A DNA stretch of 12,200 nucleotides, taken from the NCBI GenBank assembly GCA_021159805.1, contig JAGHDT010000514.1, forward strand, positions 1 through 12,200, written 5' to 3'. Numbering within the stretch: the first letter of the stretch is position 1; the number at the start of each line of letters is the position of its first letter. This stretch comes from Anaerolineae bacterium (GTDB taxonomy: Bacteria; Chloroflexota; Anaerolineae; B4-G1; SLSP01). Below, piece after piece: positions 1-7,374 of this stretch. The notes under the pieces were generated by a model. The model had not been told where the DNA came from. It worked only from the letters and a program-made list of their open reading frames with translations, and ran no database searches. A program made the position numbers and the translations under genes.

Positions 1-12
1 ATAATGAGGTAA
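1..12 (+). promoter_or_regulatory. Possible -10 element at the window edge
   Basis: The window opens with ATAATG. If the base before it is T, this would be a TATAAT -10 hexamer, putting the transcription start near base 11-13 and giving the ABC-F gene a leader of about 250 bases. The -35 would lie outside the window, so the call rests on half a motif and cannot be confirmed here. Nothing else in bases 13-60 looks like a promoter. Confidence 0.25.
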
Positions 13-64
13 GTGACCCAGAGTCGTGCTGAATCAACAGACCAAACGGACAGACAGAGGAACG

Positions 65-127
65 ATGCACTACGAGGCAGAAGCACCCTTGGCAGCAAGG
101 GGCAGCGGGGAGATTTCCTTGTCGTAG
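65..127 (+). CDS. Putative 20-residue leader peptide (uORF) of the ABC-F gene
   Basis: A small ORF starts at ATG 65 and ends at TAG 125-127, encoding 20 residues (begins MHYEAEAP, ends GEISLS). An AGAGG Shine-Dalgarno sequence at 56-60 sits four bases ahead of the ATG, good enough for translation. It lies 45 bases upstream of a terminator hairpin (173-202) that precedes the ABC-F start at 261. In known ABC-F resistance genes, ribosomes stalled by an antibiotic on a short leader ORF shift leader RNA folding and prevent termination. I infer the same role here from layout alone. The peptide sequence is not one I recognise, and a chance ORF of this size is possible. Confidence 0.45.
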   Translation: MHYEAEAPLAARGSGEISLS

Positions 128-172
128 TGCGCGTATCTCGCGATTTGTCTGACGAATCAGTCATCCAGAATG

Positions 173-202
173 AGCGTGGGCGCACAAGCCTACGCTTTTT
201 TT
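173..202 (+). terminator. Intrinsic terminator/attenuator ahead of the ABC-F gene
   Basis: The arm GCGTGGGC (174-181) pairs with GCCTACGC (188-195) over eight positions, seven Watson-Crick plus one G-T wobble, around a six-base loop. A173 can pair with the first T of an uninterrupted run of seven T (196-202). This is a textbook Rho-independent terminator. It ends 58 bases before the ABC-F ATG. It could end an upstream transcript from outside the window, but with a ribosome-binding site and small ORF just before it, an attenuator is the more interesting reading. Short stretches that could compete for the 3' arm are GCGTA (131-135) with TACGC (191-195) and CGTAG (123-127) with CTACG (190-194). 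Confidence 0.8.
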
Positions 203-260
203 GTTTGGTCAGCACTTATCGACCACGGGCACACAAGCTCGCGGTTTCTTGGGGGTCAGG

Positions 261-2282
261 ATGTCAGTCGTTAGGTTCCAGAGCATCAGCAAAGCATTTG
301 GCGCAGTGGATCTGTTCAGCGGCCTTTCGGCCAATGTGCCGCGTGGTGCGCGCATCGGGCTGGTAGGCCCTAACGGCATCGGAAAGACCACGCTGTTGCG
401 CATTTTGATCGGACAACTGCTCCCCACCGCAGGGAGCGTTTTCGTGTCGAAAGGCACACGCATCGGCTATCTCGAACAGGAAGCCGCCGACGGATTCACG
501 GGGCTGGAACAGACCGTTTTCGAGGAGATGCTCAACGTCTTTGCCGAGCTGCGTACTCGCGAGGTCGCGCTGCGCCGGATGGAGGCGGAGATGGCCGAGA
601 GCGATGCCTCTGACGCCCTGCTCGCACGCTATGGCACCGCGCAGGAGGCCTTTGCCCGCGACGGTGGCTATGATTACGAGCTGCAGATCCAGCAGGTGCT
701 CAGCGGTTTGGGATTTCTTGACGAGCAGCAGCATATGCCGGTCGCTCACTGCAGTGGGGGGCAGAAGACACGCGCCCTGCTGGCGCGCCTTCTGTTGGAA
801 AAGCCGGACCTGCTGGTACTCGACGAGCCCACCAACCATCTGGACATCGACGCCGTTGCGTGGCTGGAGTCCGCCTTGCAGCGCTGGGAGGGCGCCCTGA
901 TCGTGGTCAGCCACGACCGCTACTTCCTGGACCAAATCGTCAATGTGGTCTGGGAGATGAGCCGGCGCGGGATCGAGACCTACCGCGGCAACTACAGCGC
1001 CTACCTGACGCAGCGTGAGGAGCGCTGGGCCTGGCGCATCAAGGAGTTTAGGACCGTCCAGGAGCGTTTCCTCAAGAACCTGGACTTCATCAAACGCAAC
1101 ATCGTCCGCGCCAGTACGACCGCTCGCGCGAAGGGGCTGCTCAAGCGGCTGACGCGCGAGGTCCAGGCCGTACAACTCGGCGGCACAGAGGCCCTGAACC
1201 AAAAATGGAGTGAGTTTATGCGCAGCAACCCCCAGATGGCCAAGACCAACTGGAACGTCTCTCAGGTCGAGTCCGCCATCAAGGGGCTGAGCGCCCCGAA
1301 CCCAGGCGCCGCCCGGTTCAAGCTGCGCCTGCGCACCGGGCAGCGAGGTGGCAACCTGGTGCTGCGCGCCAACGAAGTCGAGATCGGCTATCCGGAGACG
1401 TCACTTTTCCACATCGACGAGCTGGTGCTGCGCCGTGGTGAATGCGCCGCGCTCATCGGCAGCAACGGCACCGGCAAATCAACATTCCTCAAAACGCTTC
1501 TGGACCAGATGCCCACATTGTCCGGCAAACTCAGGCTGGGTGCAAATCTGGAGATCCGGCACTTCGCCCAAGCCTACGCGATCCTGGATCCCGAGCAGAC
1601 CGTGATAGCTGAACTGCTGACACACCAGCATATGGGCCTCGGGGCGGCACGCGATCTTCTGGCGCGCTATCTATTCCGCGGTGACGACGTCTTCAAACAG
1701 ATGAAGGCACTGAGTGGTGGCGAGCGGGGACGTTTCGCGCTGGCCGTGCTGGCGCTGCATCCGGTCAACTTGCTGTTGCTGGATGAGCCTACGAACCATC
1801 TCGATATCCTGGGCCAGGAAATCCTGGAGGATGCGCTGAAGGCCTTCCCGGGCACGATTCTAATGGTCTCGCACGACCGGTATTTGGTCGACCGGTTGGC
1901 AACGCAGGTCTGGGAACTGCGCGAGGGGCAGCTGCATATCACTCGGGGCAACTACACCGACTATGTGGCTGCGCGGCAGAGGGAACGGCTGGCGGCGACC
2001 GAGGTCCGGAAAGAATCCAAGGAGACAGTACCTCAACACAGAGCACAACGCCAGGCGCAGCGCGCTGAAATGAACCATCGGGCCGAGCTGGAGTGTCTAC
2101 TCGCCGAAATCGATGAACAGGAAGCCAAAGTGACCGATCTGGCCCAAGCGCTCGTCGCGGCGACGGAAATCGGCGAGTGGGGACAGATACGAGATCTGAA
2201 CACCGAGTACAGAGAGAGCGAAGCAGAACTGACCGGCCTGATCAGACGGTGGGAGGAGATGGAGGTGCAGGCCACTAGATAA
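261..2282 (+). CDS. ABC-F family ATPase (ribosome protection/translation factor)
   Basis: This 673-residue soluble protein has two ABC ATPase domains and no membrane segment, the hallmark of ABC-F proteins, which bind the ribosomal E site and act on stalled or drug-bound ribosomes. Domain 1 has Walker A GPNGIGKTT (36-44), signature CSGGQ (164-168; Cys replaces the usual Leu) and LLVLDEPTNHLD (184-195). Domain 2 has GSNGTGKST (400-408), LSGGE (484-488) and LLLLDEPTNHLD (504-515). Both have SHDR switch motifs (217-220, 537-540). The linker between them, about residues 250-350, is long and basic, as in the P-site tRNA interaction region that reaches toward the peptidyl transferase centre in resistance-type members. 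The tail (575-673) is charged and probably coiled coil. I chose ATG 261, preceded by GGGGG five bases upstream; an in-frame TTG at 201 lies within the terminator T-run and would start inside the regulatory hairpin. Drug specificity cannot be read from the sequence; a housekeeping translation role is the alternative. Confidence 0.93.
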   Translation: MSVVRFQSISKAFGAVDLFSGLSANVPRGARIGLVGPNGIGKTTLLRILIGQLLPTAGSVFVSKGTRIGYLEQEAADGFTGLEQTVFEEMLNVFAELRTREVALRRMEAEMAESDASDALLARYGTAQEAFARDGGYDYELQIQQVLSGLGFLDEQQHMPVAHCSGGQKTRALLARLLLEKPDLLVLDEPTNHLDIDAVAWLESALQRWEGALIVVSHDRYFLDQIVNVVWEMSRRGIETYRGNYSAYLTQREERWAWRIKEFRTVQERFLKNLDFIKRNIVRASTTARAKGLLKRLTREVQAVQLGGTEALNQKWSEFMRSNPQMAKTNWNVSQVESAIKGLSAPNPGAARFKLRLRTGQRGGNLVLRANEVEIGYPETSLFHIDELVLRRGECAALIGSNGTGKSTFLKTLLDQMPTLSGKLRLGANLEIRHFAQAYAILDPEQTVIAELLTHQHMGLGAARDLLARYLFRGDDVFKQMKALSGGERGRFALAVLALHPVNLLLLDEPTNHLDILGQEILEDALKAFPGTILMVSHDRYLVDRLATQVWELREGQLHITRGNYTDYVAARQRERLAATEVRKESKETVPQHRAQRQAQRAEMNHRAELECLLAEIDEQEAKVTDLAQALVAATEIGEWGQIRDLNTEYRESEAELTGLIRRWEEMEVQATR

Positions 2283-2330
2283 ACCTGTGGGTACGCACTG
2301 AGTCGGCACAAGAAACTGCAAGAGCATCTC

Positions 2331-2382
2331 GGGCTCAAAGCTTTTCAAGCTGCTACAGTACAGCAGCCTCAGCTTTGAGCCC
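2331..2382. terminator. Perfect 12-bp inverted repeat with nested hairpin between convergent genes
   Basis: GGGCTCAAAGCT (2331-2342) is perfectly complementary to AGCTTTGAGCCC (2371-2382). Nested inside is a second perfect stem, GCTGCT (2349-2354) with AGCAGC (2362-2367), around a seven-base loop. It lies 48 bases past the ABC-F stop and 91 bases past the stop of the opposing ABC permease, so a bidirectional transcription end or mRNA 3'-end stabiliser is likely. Neither strand has a proper T-run after the outer stem (TTCTGTT on +), so it may need Rho or act mainly as an RNA-stability element. A second weaker hairpin, CCGGCA (2399-2404) with TGCCGG (2416-2421), follows. No gene is visible in 2283-2473. 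Confidence 0.6.
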
Positions 2383-2473
2383 TTCTGTTATGACAAAGCC
2401 GGCATCGACTGCGCCTGCCGGTGCTTGGAGCCTGACAGAAGACCTCGGAGCGTATCGGTCTCCCGGCCTCGTC

Positions 2474-3310
2474 TTACCCTACGATGCCCATGCCGTTGGC
2501 AGACTCAGCCTGATGTAGTCCCTTGTTGAGCAACCAGACGCCGGCGGCGAGCGCCACGGTGCAGAATGCCAGTAGCACAAGAAACATACTGAGCGTGTCC
2601 CAGCTGCCAAAGCCCATACCGTTGATCATCACCAGACGGATGCCGCGCAAGGCATAGGTGTGAGGTAAGCACCAGGTAATCCAGCGCAGCGAGACCGGGA
2701 TAATCGTCAGCGGATAGTACACACCGGAGAAGATCCGCACCAGGACATCCACAAGCCACGTGACCGGCTCGCGGCCTTGCTTGATCTCAAGAAAAACGAA
2801 ATTGCTGGCCCCAATCAGACCGATGCCGAACGAGGTGAGCACGAAGACCACATAGAAACTCACCGCAGGAAGTAGAGGCATATCCGGACTGAGTTTGACA
2901 CCCGCTCCCAGAAGTCCGACGGCCAGCACAGCGACCAAAATGACACTGTCATAGACGAACAACCAGATAAGACGGCCGACAATGAAAGCCCAGATGCCAT
3001 GTCGGCGCGAATGGTAAACCTCGAGCCGCTTGTCCCAATAGGCCGTCGTCAAGCTCTGCTGTGGCAGTGCGAGTATTGAACTCGCGTTCTGGAAAAAGAG
3101 CACGCCGATCACCATGTAAGCGACGAAGTCTCCGCCGTACTCCGCCAGATCAGGCGCGGCAAATTCCTTCAGAAACAACGATACAAAGAACCAGATACCC
3201 ACGCTGACGAAGGACCGGACCACTTGCAGCGCGCCGTTCACAGGGTAGAAACGGAGCGCCTTCAACTCCAACCAGGCAAAAGATAGGCTCGCGCGGAGGA
3301 AGCGGTTCAT
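2474..3310 (-). CDS. ABC-2 type exporter permease (second pair)
   Basis: This 278-residue membrane protein has about six hydrophobic segments (roughly residues 31-50, 62-82, 106-128, 146-170, 190-205 and 240-262) and is a permease of the ABC-2 superfamily. The conserved ABC-2 stretch near residues 195-225 (SGVYYPLTIIPVSL followed by LPHTYALRGIRL) matches the other permease in this operon, so the two are paralogues. Its ATG overlaps the TGA of the preceding ATPase as ATGA (3307-3310), indicating translational coupling. It is the last gene of the chrB-led operon and ends with TAA. It probably pairs with the neighbouring ATPase, and possibly with the other permease as a heterodimer. The substrate is unknown. 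Confidence 0.85.
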   Translation of the reverse strand: MNRFLRASLSFAWLELKALRFYPVNGALQVVRSFVSVGIWFFVSLFLKEFAAPDLAEYGGDFVAYMVIGVLFFQNASSILALPQQSLTTAYWDKRLEVYHSRRHGIWAFIVGRLIWLFVYDSVILVAVLAVGLLGAGVKLSPDMPLLPAVSFYVVFVLTSFGIGLIGASNFVFLEIKQGREPVTWLVDVLVRIFSGVYYPLTIIPVSLRWITWCLPHTYALRGIRLVMINGMGFGSWDTLSMFLVLLAFCTVALAAGVWLLNKGLHQAESANGMGIVG

Positions 3311-4314
3311 GAAGCCCCCTTCGAGTTGACGGTGTCAAGGAAGATGTCCTCAAGGCTCGGCTGATTGGTATCGACGGCGTGGATGTCGATGTCGTGCGCT
3401 CTGAGTGTTTTCAGGGCGTCGAAAAGCACACTCTCAAGGGGATCGGCGGATATCTCGAACTGAGCAGCCTCAGCGCGCTCCCCCTGAAATGAGCAAGACG
3501 CGACCTGGGGCAGCGCACCCAAGTGCCTGATGGCCTCGCGCCGCAGAGACTCGGGAACCTCGCCACACTGAATCACGGACGAATCATACCGCTGCAGATG
3601 TCGCCGCAGGTTGGCAACGGAGTCACAGCTCATGATCTTGCCTTCGTCCATGATCGCGACCCGGTCGCAGAGTCGCTCAGCCTCGAAGATGAAATGCGTC
3701 GTCAGGATGATCGTGATGCCGAACTCGCGGTTGATCTTCCGGATGAACTCACGCACAGCATGCGCCCCTGCGGCATCCAGCTTCACCGTCGGTTCATCGA
3801 GAAAGAGAATCGGGTTGTGAACCAACAATGACCGAGCAATTGCCAGTCGCTGCCGCATACCGGCCGAGATACTGATCGGCCAATGGTCCTCATAGGACTT
3901 AAGATTAAGAAAGGTCAGCAGCTCATCGATGCGCTGATCCCTGAGCTGCCGGTCCAGGTCATAGACCACAGCCCAGAATTCCAGATTCTGGCGCACCGTG
4001 AGATTGTTATCGGTGCCTACGTCCGCCGTCGGTGCAACCAGGCTGACGGAAGCACGGATCTTCTTGTGGTCCCGGTAGACGTCATAGCCCAGCACTCGGC
4101 CCGTTCCGCCGTCGGGCCGCAAGAGGCCGGCCATCATCTTGATCAACGTCGTCTTACCAGCGCCGTTTCTCCCGAGCAGCCCCAGGACCTCGCCCGTATG
4201 GACATCCAGGTCAACATTGTCAACTGCATTGAGCGGATGCGACCGGAACAATGAGTCCCGGATCTGAAAGGTCTTGACGAGCTGCTGTAAAGCAATCACC
4301 GGTTCTACTGCCAT
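3307..4314 (-). CDS. ABC-2 exporter ATP-binding protein (second pair)
   Basis: This 335-residue cytoplasmic ATPase should power one of the two ABC-2 permeases. Visible motifs are Walker A GRNGAGKTT (48-56), a signature reading ISAGMRQ (149-155) in place of LSGGQ, Walker B ILFLDEP (169-175), a D-loop ending KLD (178-180) and switch His207 in TTHF. The Q-loop position reads VAPTAD (93-98), so the usual Gln is Thr. Residues 240-335 form a C-terminal extension typical of drug or polysaccharide exporter ATPases of the CcmA/DrrA kind. The start ATG lies inside the end of the upstream permease gene (10-base overlap, 4305-4314), and its own stop overlaps the downstream permease start. Drug or lipid-like export is a family-level expectation, not something seen here. 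Confidence 0.88.
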   Translation of the reverse strand: MAVEPVIALQQLVKTFQIRDSLFRSHPLNAVDNVDLDVHTGEVLGLLGRNGAGKTTLIKMMAGLLRPDGGTGRVLGYDVYRDHKKIRASVSLVAPTADVGTDNNLTVRQNLEFWAVVYDLDRQLRDQRIDELLTFLNLKSYEDHWPISISAGMRQRLAIARSLLVHNPILFLDEPTVKLDAAGAHAVREFIRKINREFGITIILTTHFIFEAERLCDRVAIMDEGKIMSCDSVANLRRHLQRYDSSVIQCGEVPESLRREAIRHLGALPQVASCSFQGERAEAAQFEISADPLESVLFDALKTLRAHDIDIHAVDTNQPSLEDIFLDTVNSKGAS

Positions 4315-5183
4315 CGTGTCAGGGTTCCTTTCCGGCGCGCCTTCTCAATGCCGCTCACATACATCCATACCCCCAGCGGAAGCACAACCAACGTCATCGC
4401 GGTAAGCGCGACGATGTCCGTTGTAATCGGCGCGAAAGGCAACCAGTGCTGTAGCGGCAGGGCCTTCGTCGTAAAATCCCCGCCCGGCACAATCAGCCGG
4501 CGCAAGGCATCCAGCGCATAGGTATGCGGGATGAAACCGCCCAGAATCTGCAGCGATTCGGGAAGCACCGTGATGGGATAGTAGATGCCCGCGGCGAGTG
4601 CGACGATGACATCCTGCAGCAGGAAGCGTACGGGTTCCGTGTTCTGCTTGAAGTTCAGCAGGTAGAATGAACTGGCGCTGATCATACCGATGCCCAGCGT
4701 GGAGAGAAGAATCAGCGCAAGAAAGAGCAAACCCAACGGCAGTTGATTCACGCTGTACGCCGCACCGAAGAAGATACCGCCGAAGAGCAGCGACAGAATC
4801 ACGCGGGGATAGTCATCGATAACAGACCGGAACATAATACCCATAAAGGGGGTCAGATAGGAGAGTGGGCTCAGCAGATACAGGTCCATCGTCCCGCCCC
4901 AGTAGATGCGGGCCACGCGCCTGAAAGGATCCCCCAGATTGGTCCAGGAGATATAGTGAACACAGAATCCCAGGACGACGAAGGTAACGTAGTTGTTCCC
5001 GTAGGGAGCGAAGTCGAGGGTGCTATCTCGCGTTAGCAGGCTGAGCATGAACACAATCGTCGTATTGAAGAGCACGTCAAGGAACCACATCCAGGCGTTC
5101 ACGCGGTAAGAGGACCAGATGATGTACTCGCGCTTGGAGAAGACCATCAGCGAGGCCCACTCACGCCTCAGTTGTTGCATCAT
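4305..5183 (-). CDS. ABC-2 type exporter permease (first pair)
   Basis: This 292-residue membrane protein has about six hydrophobic segments (near residues 32-52, 65-82, 126-146, 150-172, 188-205 and 255-277). The ABC-2 signature region is AAGIYYPITVLPESL (197-211) followed by PHTYALDALRRL (219-230). It is the paralogue of the permease at 2474-3310, and each sits behind its own ATPase. The start is ATG 5181-5183, overlapping the upstream ATPase stop as ATGA; the next codon is also ATG, so translation may begin one residue later. Likely it forms the membrane channel together with the other permease, or a homodimer with its own ATPase. The substrate cannot be inferred. Confidence 0.87.
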   Translation of the reverse strand: MMQQLRREWASLMVFSKREYIIWSSYRVNAWMWFLDVLFNTTIVFMLSLLTRDSTLDFAPYGNNYVTFVVLGFCVHYISWTNLGDPFRRVARIYWGGTMDLYLLSPLSYLTPFMGIMFRSVIDDYPRVILSLLFGGIFFGAAYSVNQLPLGLLFLALILLSTLGIGMISASSFYLLNFKQNTEPVRFLLQDVIVALAAGIYYPITVLPESLQILGGFIPHTYALDALRRLIVPGGDFTTKALPLQHWLPFAPITTDIVALTAMTLVVLPLGVWMYVSGIEKARRKGTLTRWQ

Positions 5184-6253
5184 GCCAGGCCTCCTGAGAC
5201 TGTAGTCCTATCCACATGGTACGCATAGAGTTCCTGAAGCGTTAGCGGTGCACTTCGCATTCTGACAATCGGCATATCCCGGGCGATGAACCAATCAATG
5301 ATCTCGCTGGCAGCGTGGCCGTCACGGTGCACAAGCAAGTCGACACGCCACGTGTTCTCCCTGCCGTTACCCTCACTCACCTGGACATCCCTCACGACGT
5401 CAAGCTGGAGTAGCCCACCAACCAGGTCAGCCGCGCCATCTCCGCTCTGGTGATTCGCGCAGGTAAGGCGCAGCGCTTTGATCCCCTGGAGCGGGCTTGC
5501 CAACTCTGCCTCGCAGCCCAGGGCGATCACGTGCCCGGCGTATAGCAGCATAATCCGCCGGCAAATGCTCAGATCCACCGGATTGTGGCTTGTCACGATG
5601 ACCGTCTTGCCGTCGCGCCGCGCAGCATCCACCAGTATCTGCCTGAGCGCCGCCGAGGACTGAACGTCAAGGCTCACAGTGGGTTCATCCAGATACAGAA
5701 TAGGCCGGTCCAGCAGGAAGCCGCGCATCAGAGTCACTTTCTGTCGCATCCCAGCGGAGAGCTCTGAGATGTGCTTATCCTTCCCCGCAACCATGCCGAA
5801 GAGGCCCAGCACGCTATCGCAGCGCCGGCGTAACTCCGACGTCGGTATCCCGAAGATATGGCCGTACAACATCAAGTTCTCGTAGACAGTCAACTGCCAC
5901 TCCAGCCCCATCCAACCATTGGTGGAGATGTAGCTGATCTGGTCCTTGATCTCGTCTATCCCGGTGCACCCATTGACCCGCTCAGATCCCGATTCGGGCA
6001 GCAACAGGCCGCTCAGGATCTTGATAAGCGTGGTCTTGCCCGCACCGTTAGCACCATATATGCCGAAGATCTCGCCCGCCTCGATCTGAAACGAGACGTC
6101 ATCGAGCGCACGGACTGTTCGCGCCCGATTCGACGTGAGCCTGAATGCGCTCTTGATCCACAGCCCGATACCCGACTCCTTGCGGTCAATCGACACGCCC
6201 CGGTAGGTTTTGCTGACGTGGGAGACGTCAATTATGGCCGATTGTGGTGTCAT
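5180..6253 (-). CDS. ABC-2 exporter ATP-binding protein (first pair)
   Basis: This 357-residue ATPase is preceded only by chrB in the operon. Motifs are Walker A GANGAGKTT (67-75), signature LSAGMRQ (165-171), Walker B ILYLDEP (185-191), D-loop VSLD (193-196) and switch His223 in TSHN. The Q-loop region reads ISYISTNGW (106-114), lacking the usual Gln, the same peculiarity as in its paralogue at 3307-4314. An insertion of about 20 residues sits between the first strand and the core (residues 20-45). Residues 250-350 form a C-terminal extension. Nine bases separate its ATG from the chrB stop; a GAAAGGA Shine-Dalgarno-like stretch lies in the last codons of chrB, rather far (about 14 bases) from the ATG, so coupled translation is probable. 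Confidence 0.88.
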   Translation of the reverse strand: MTPQSAIIDVSHVSKTYRGVSIDRKESGIGLWIKSAFRLTSNRARTVRALDDVSFQIEAGEIFGIYGANGAGKTTLIKILSGLLLPESGSERVNGCTGIDEIKDQISYISTNGWMGLEWQLTVYENLMLYGHIFGIPTSELRRRCDSVLGLFGMVAGKDKHISELSAGMRQKVTLMRGFLLDRPILYLDEPTVSLDVQSSAALRQILVDAARRDGKTVIVTSHNPVDLSICRRIMLLYAGHVIALGCEAELASPLQGIKALRLTCANHQSGDGAADLVGGLLQLDVVRDVQVSEGNGRENTWRVDLLVHRDGHAASEIIDWFIARDMPIVRMRSAPLTLQELYAYHVDRTTVSGGLA

Positions 6254-6262
6254 CGTGATACG

Positions 6263-7216
6263 CTAGGTCCTTTCTCGCCCCGGCGATTGAGATATGACTG
6301 ACAGCGCAGCGTGCATCCCCTCAAACAGCGCTATTCCCCGCGCCTCCATATCGGCGTCGTCGATGCCGCTCAGCTGCCAGCCGCGGAGCAACGTGTCGAT
6401 ACCTCCGACCTCGGGGCGCGTAAAGCGACCTTCCCGCAGGTCGATCTCGTGGACAATCTCGGCGAGCGCACGCATGCCCGGTTGATCAAGGCCAAACGCA
6501 GCGACCATCACCTCAAATGTGCACAGATCGCCCTGGTGGCCAAACTGGCTCTCCTCCACGTCAAACGAGATCTCATCCGGCCCAGCCTGAAGTGCATAGC
6601 GGACGACGGCTCCAGGGTCGATGAAGCGGCGGATAAGCCAGATGCAGGCCAGACGATCGACGTGAGGATGCGGGCGTGTCACCCAGACCTTGCCCGCATA
6701 GGCTTCCGGACTTGCGCGGGGTATCTCAGCAGCGGCAGATCCATCCGGGAAGAAGCTTGCCCGTATGCGCTCCAGCCGTGACACTAAGAGAACGCCTTCA
6801 GGACAACCGAAGTAGTCGATGCGTGCTACAACTGCCTGTGCCTGCTGCAGCCTGCTGATCTCATCGCGGAAGCCCTCCAGATCCTCCGTATGCTGCCGAA
6901 GGGCCCCCTCCAGTGTATCGACTTGGGCATCGACGGTCGCATAGTTCTCGCGCCTGGCCTGATTGAACAGCGCCACGATCTGCTGCTCGGTCACGTCACC
7001 AAAGTTCACGACGCGCATAACCAGCGCTTCCCCATCAGCGTGGCGCACCTTCTGGGCCAACCACTGAAAGGCTTCTTCGCACTCATCGGTTGCCGGCAGG
7101 AGATAGACCCCACCTGCAACCGAAATCGCGCCAAGACGCTGTAGCTGCCGCCACGTGGCTACCCTGGGGCTTGATGACTTCGCAGATAATGAGTAAGAGA
7201 ATACAATATAGTCCAT
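6263..7216 (-). CDS. chrB: ChrB-like regulator (ChrB N- and C-terminal domains)
   Basis: This 317-residue protein is close to the usual ChrB length. The N-terminal part (about 1-95) has the ChrB/PaaX-like pattern RVATWRQLQRLGA followed by GGVYLLP (18-41). A charged helical stretch (95-135) follows, then the ChrB C-terminal domain (about 175-305) with WVTRPHPHVDRLACIWLIRR (178-197), IDP at 199-201 and GHQGDLCTFEVM (226-237). Known ChrB proteins are chromate-responsive regulators or accessory proteins encoded beside the ChrA chromate efflux pump; some C-terminal domains were first described as exported. Here the partners are two ABC-2 ATPase/permease pairs and no chrA is seen, so chromate may not be the signal. 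I chose ATG 7214-7216 for its AGAAGG Shine-Dalgarno eight bases upstream and its promoter just beyond. It may autoregulate the operon. Confidence 0.85.
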   Translation of the reverse strand: MDYIVFSYSLSAKSSSPRVATWRQLQRLGAISVAGGVYLLPATDECEEAFQWLAQKVRHADGEALVMRVVNFGDVTEQQIVALFNQARRENYATVDAQVDTLEGALRQHTEDLEGFRDEISRLQQAQAVVARIDYFGCPEGVLLVSRLERIRASFFPDGSAAAEIPRASPEAYAGKVWVTRPHPHVDRLACIWLIRRFIDPGAVVRYALQAGPDEISFDVEESQFGHQGDLCTFEVMVAAFGLDQPGMRALAEIVHEIDLREGRFTRPEVGGIDTLLRGWQLSGIDDADMEARGIALFEGMHAALSVISQSPGRERT

Positions 7217-7247
7217 TGCGCTGACCTTCTAATCACACCGCGTGTCC

Positions 7248-7275
7248 ATTGTAACACATATTACATTCGAAGCAA
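7248..7275 (-). promoter_or_regulatory. Sigma70-like promoter of the chrB-ABC operon
   Basis: Read on the - strand, TTGCTT (plus 7270-7275) and TACAAT (plus 7248-7253) are separated by 16 bases. The -10 matches consensus at five of six positions; the -35 is weaker. Transcription would start near 7241, leaving a leader of about 25 bases to the chrB ATG. The hexamers lie between and beside the two arms of an inverted repeat, which supports the assignment. Confidence 0.55.
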
Positions 7276-7285
7276 CATGTGTTAC
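7251..7285. promoter_or_regulatory. Operator-like inverted repeat over the chrB promoter
   Basis: GTAACACAT (7251-7259) and ATGTGTTAC (7277-7285) are perfect 9-base complements separated by 17 bases; arm centres are 26 bases apart, about two and a half helical turns. One arm overlaps the predicted -10 and the other abuts the -35, the geometry of a repressor operator. A smaller palindrome, TGTAA-N6-TTACA (7250-7265), overlaps the first arm. The binding protein is unknown; ChrB, encoded immediately downstream, is the obvious first candidate. Confidence 0.55.
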
Positions 7286-7374
7286 TCAAAGGAAGTGCCA
7301 TGCGAAGAGAAACACCCGGGACATTATTGGGGCATTTCTGTAGTCAGCACTGGTGAAAGAGCCGTAGATCAATT

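Noticed and set aside
13..366. GTG-started frame of 117 codons at the window start, + strand
   Set aside because: It runs through the terminator hairpin and into the ABC-F gene in another frame, has low-complexity Arg/Ser content and no ribosome-binding site.
264..1202. Long open frame (312 codons) on the - strand opposite the ABC-F gene
   Set aside because: It is the antisense of a fully recognisable ABC-F domain; its translation shows no known motif and is a by-product of GC-rich codon use.
7300..7356. 18-codon ORF with an AAAGGAAG ribosome-binding site, + strand
   Set aside because: A leader peptide or the old 5' end of the Crp/Fnr remnant (same frame, TGA at 7354) is possible, but no promoter is seen and the length is within chance.
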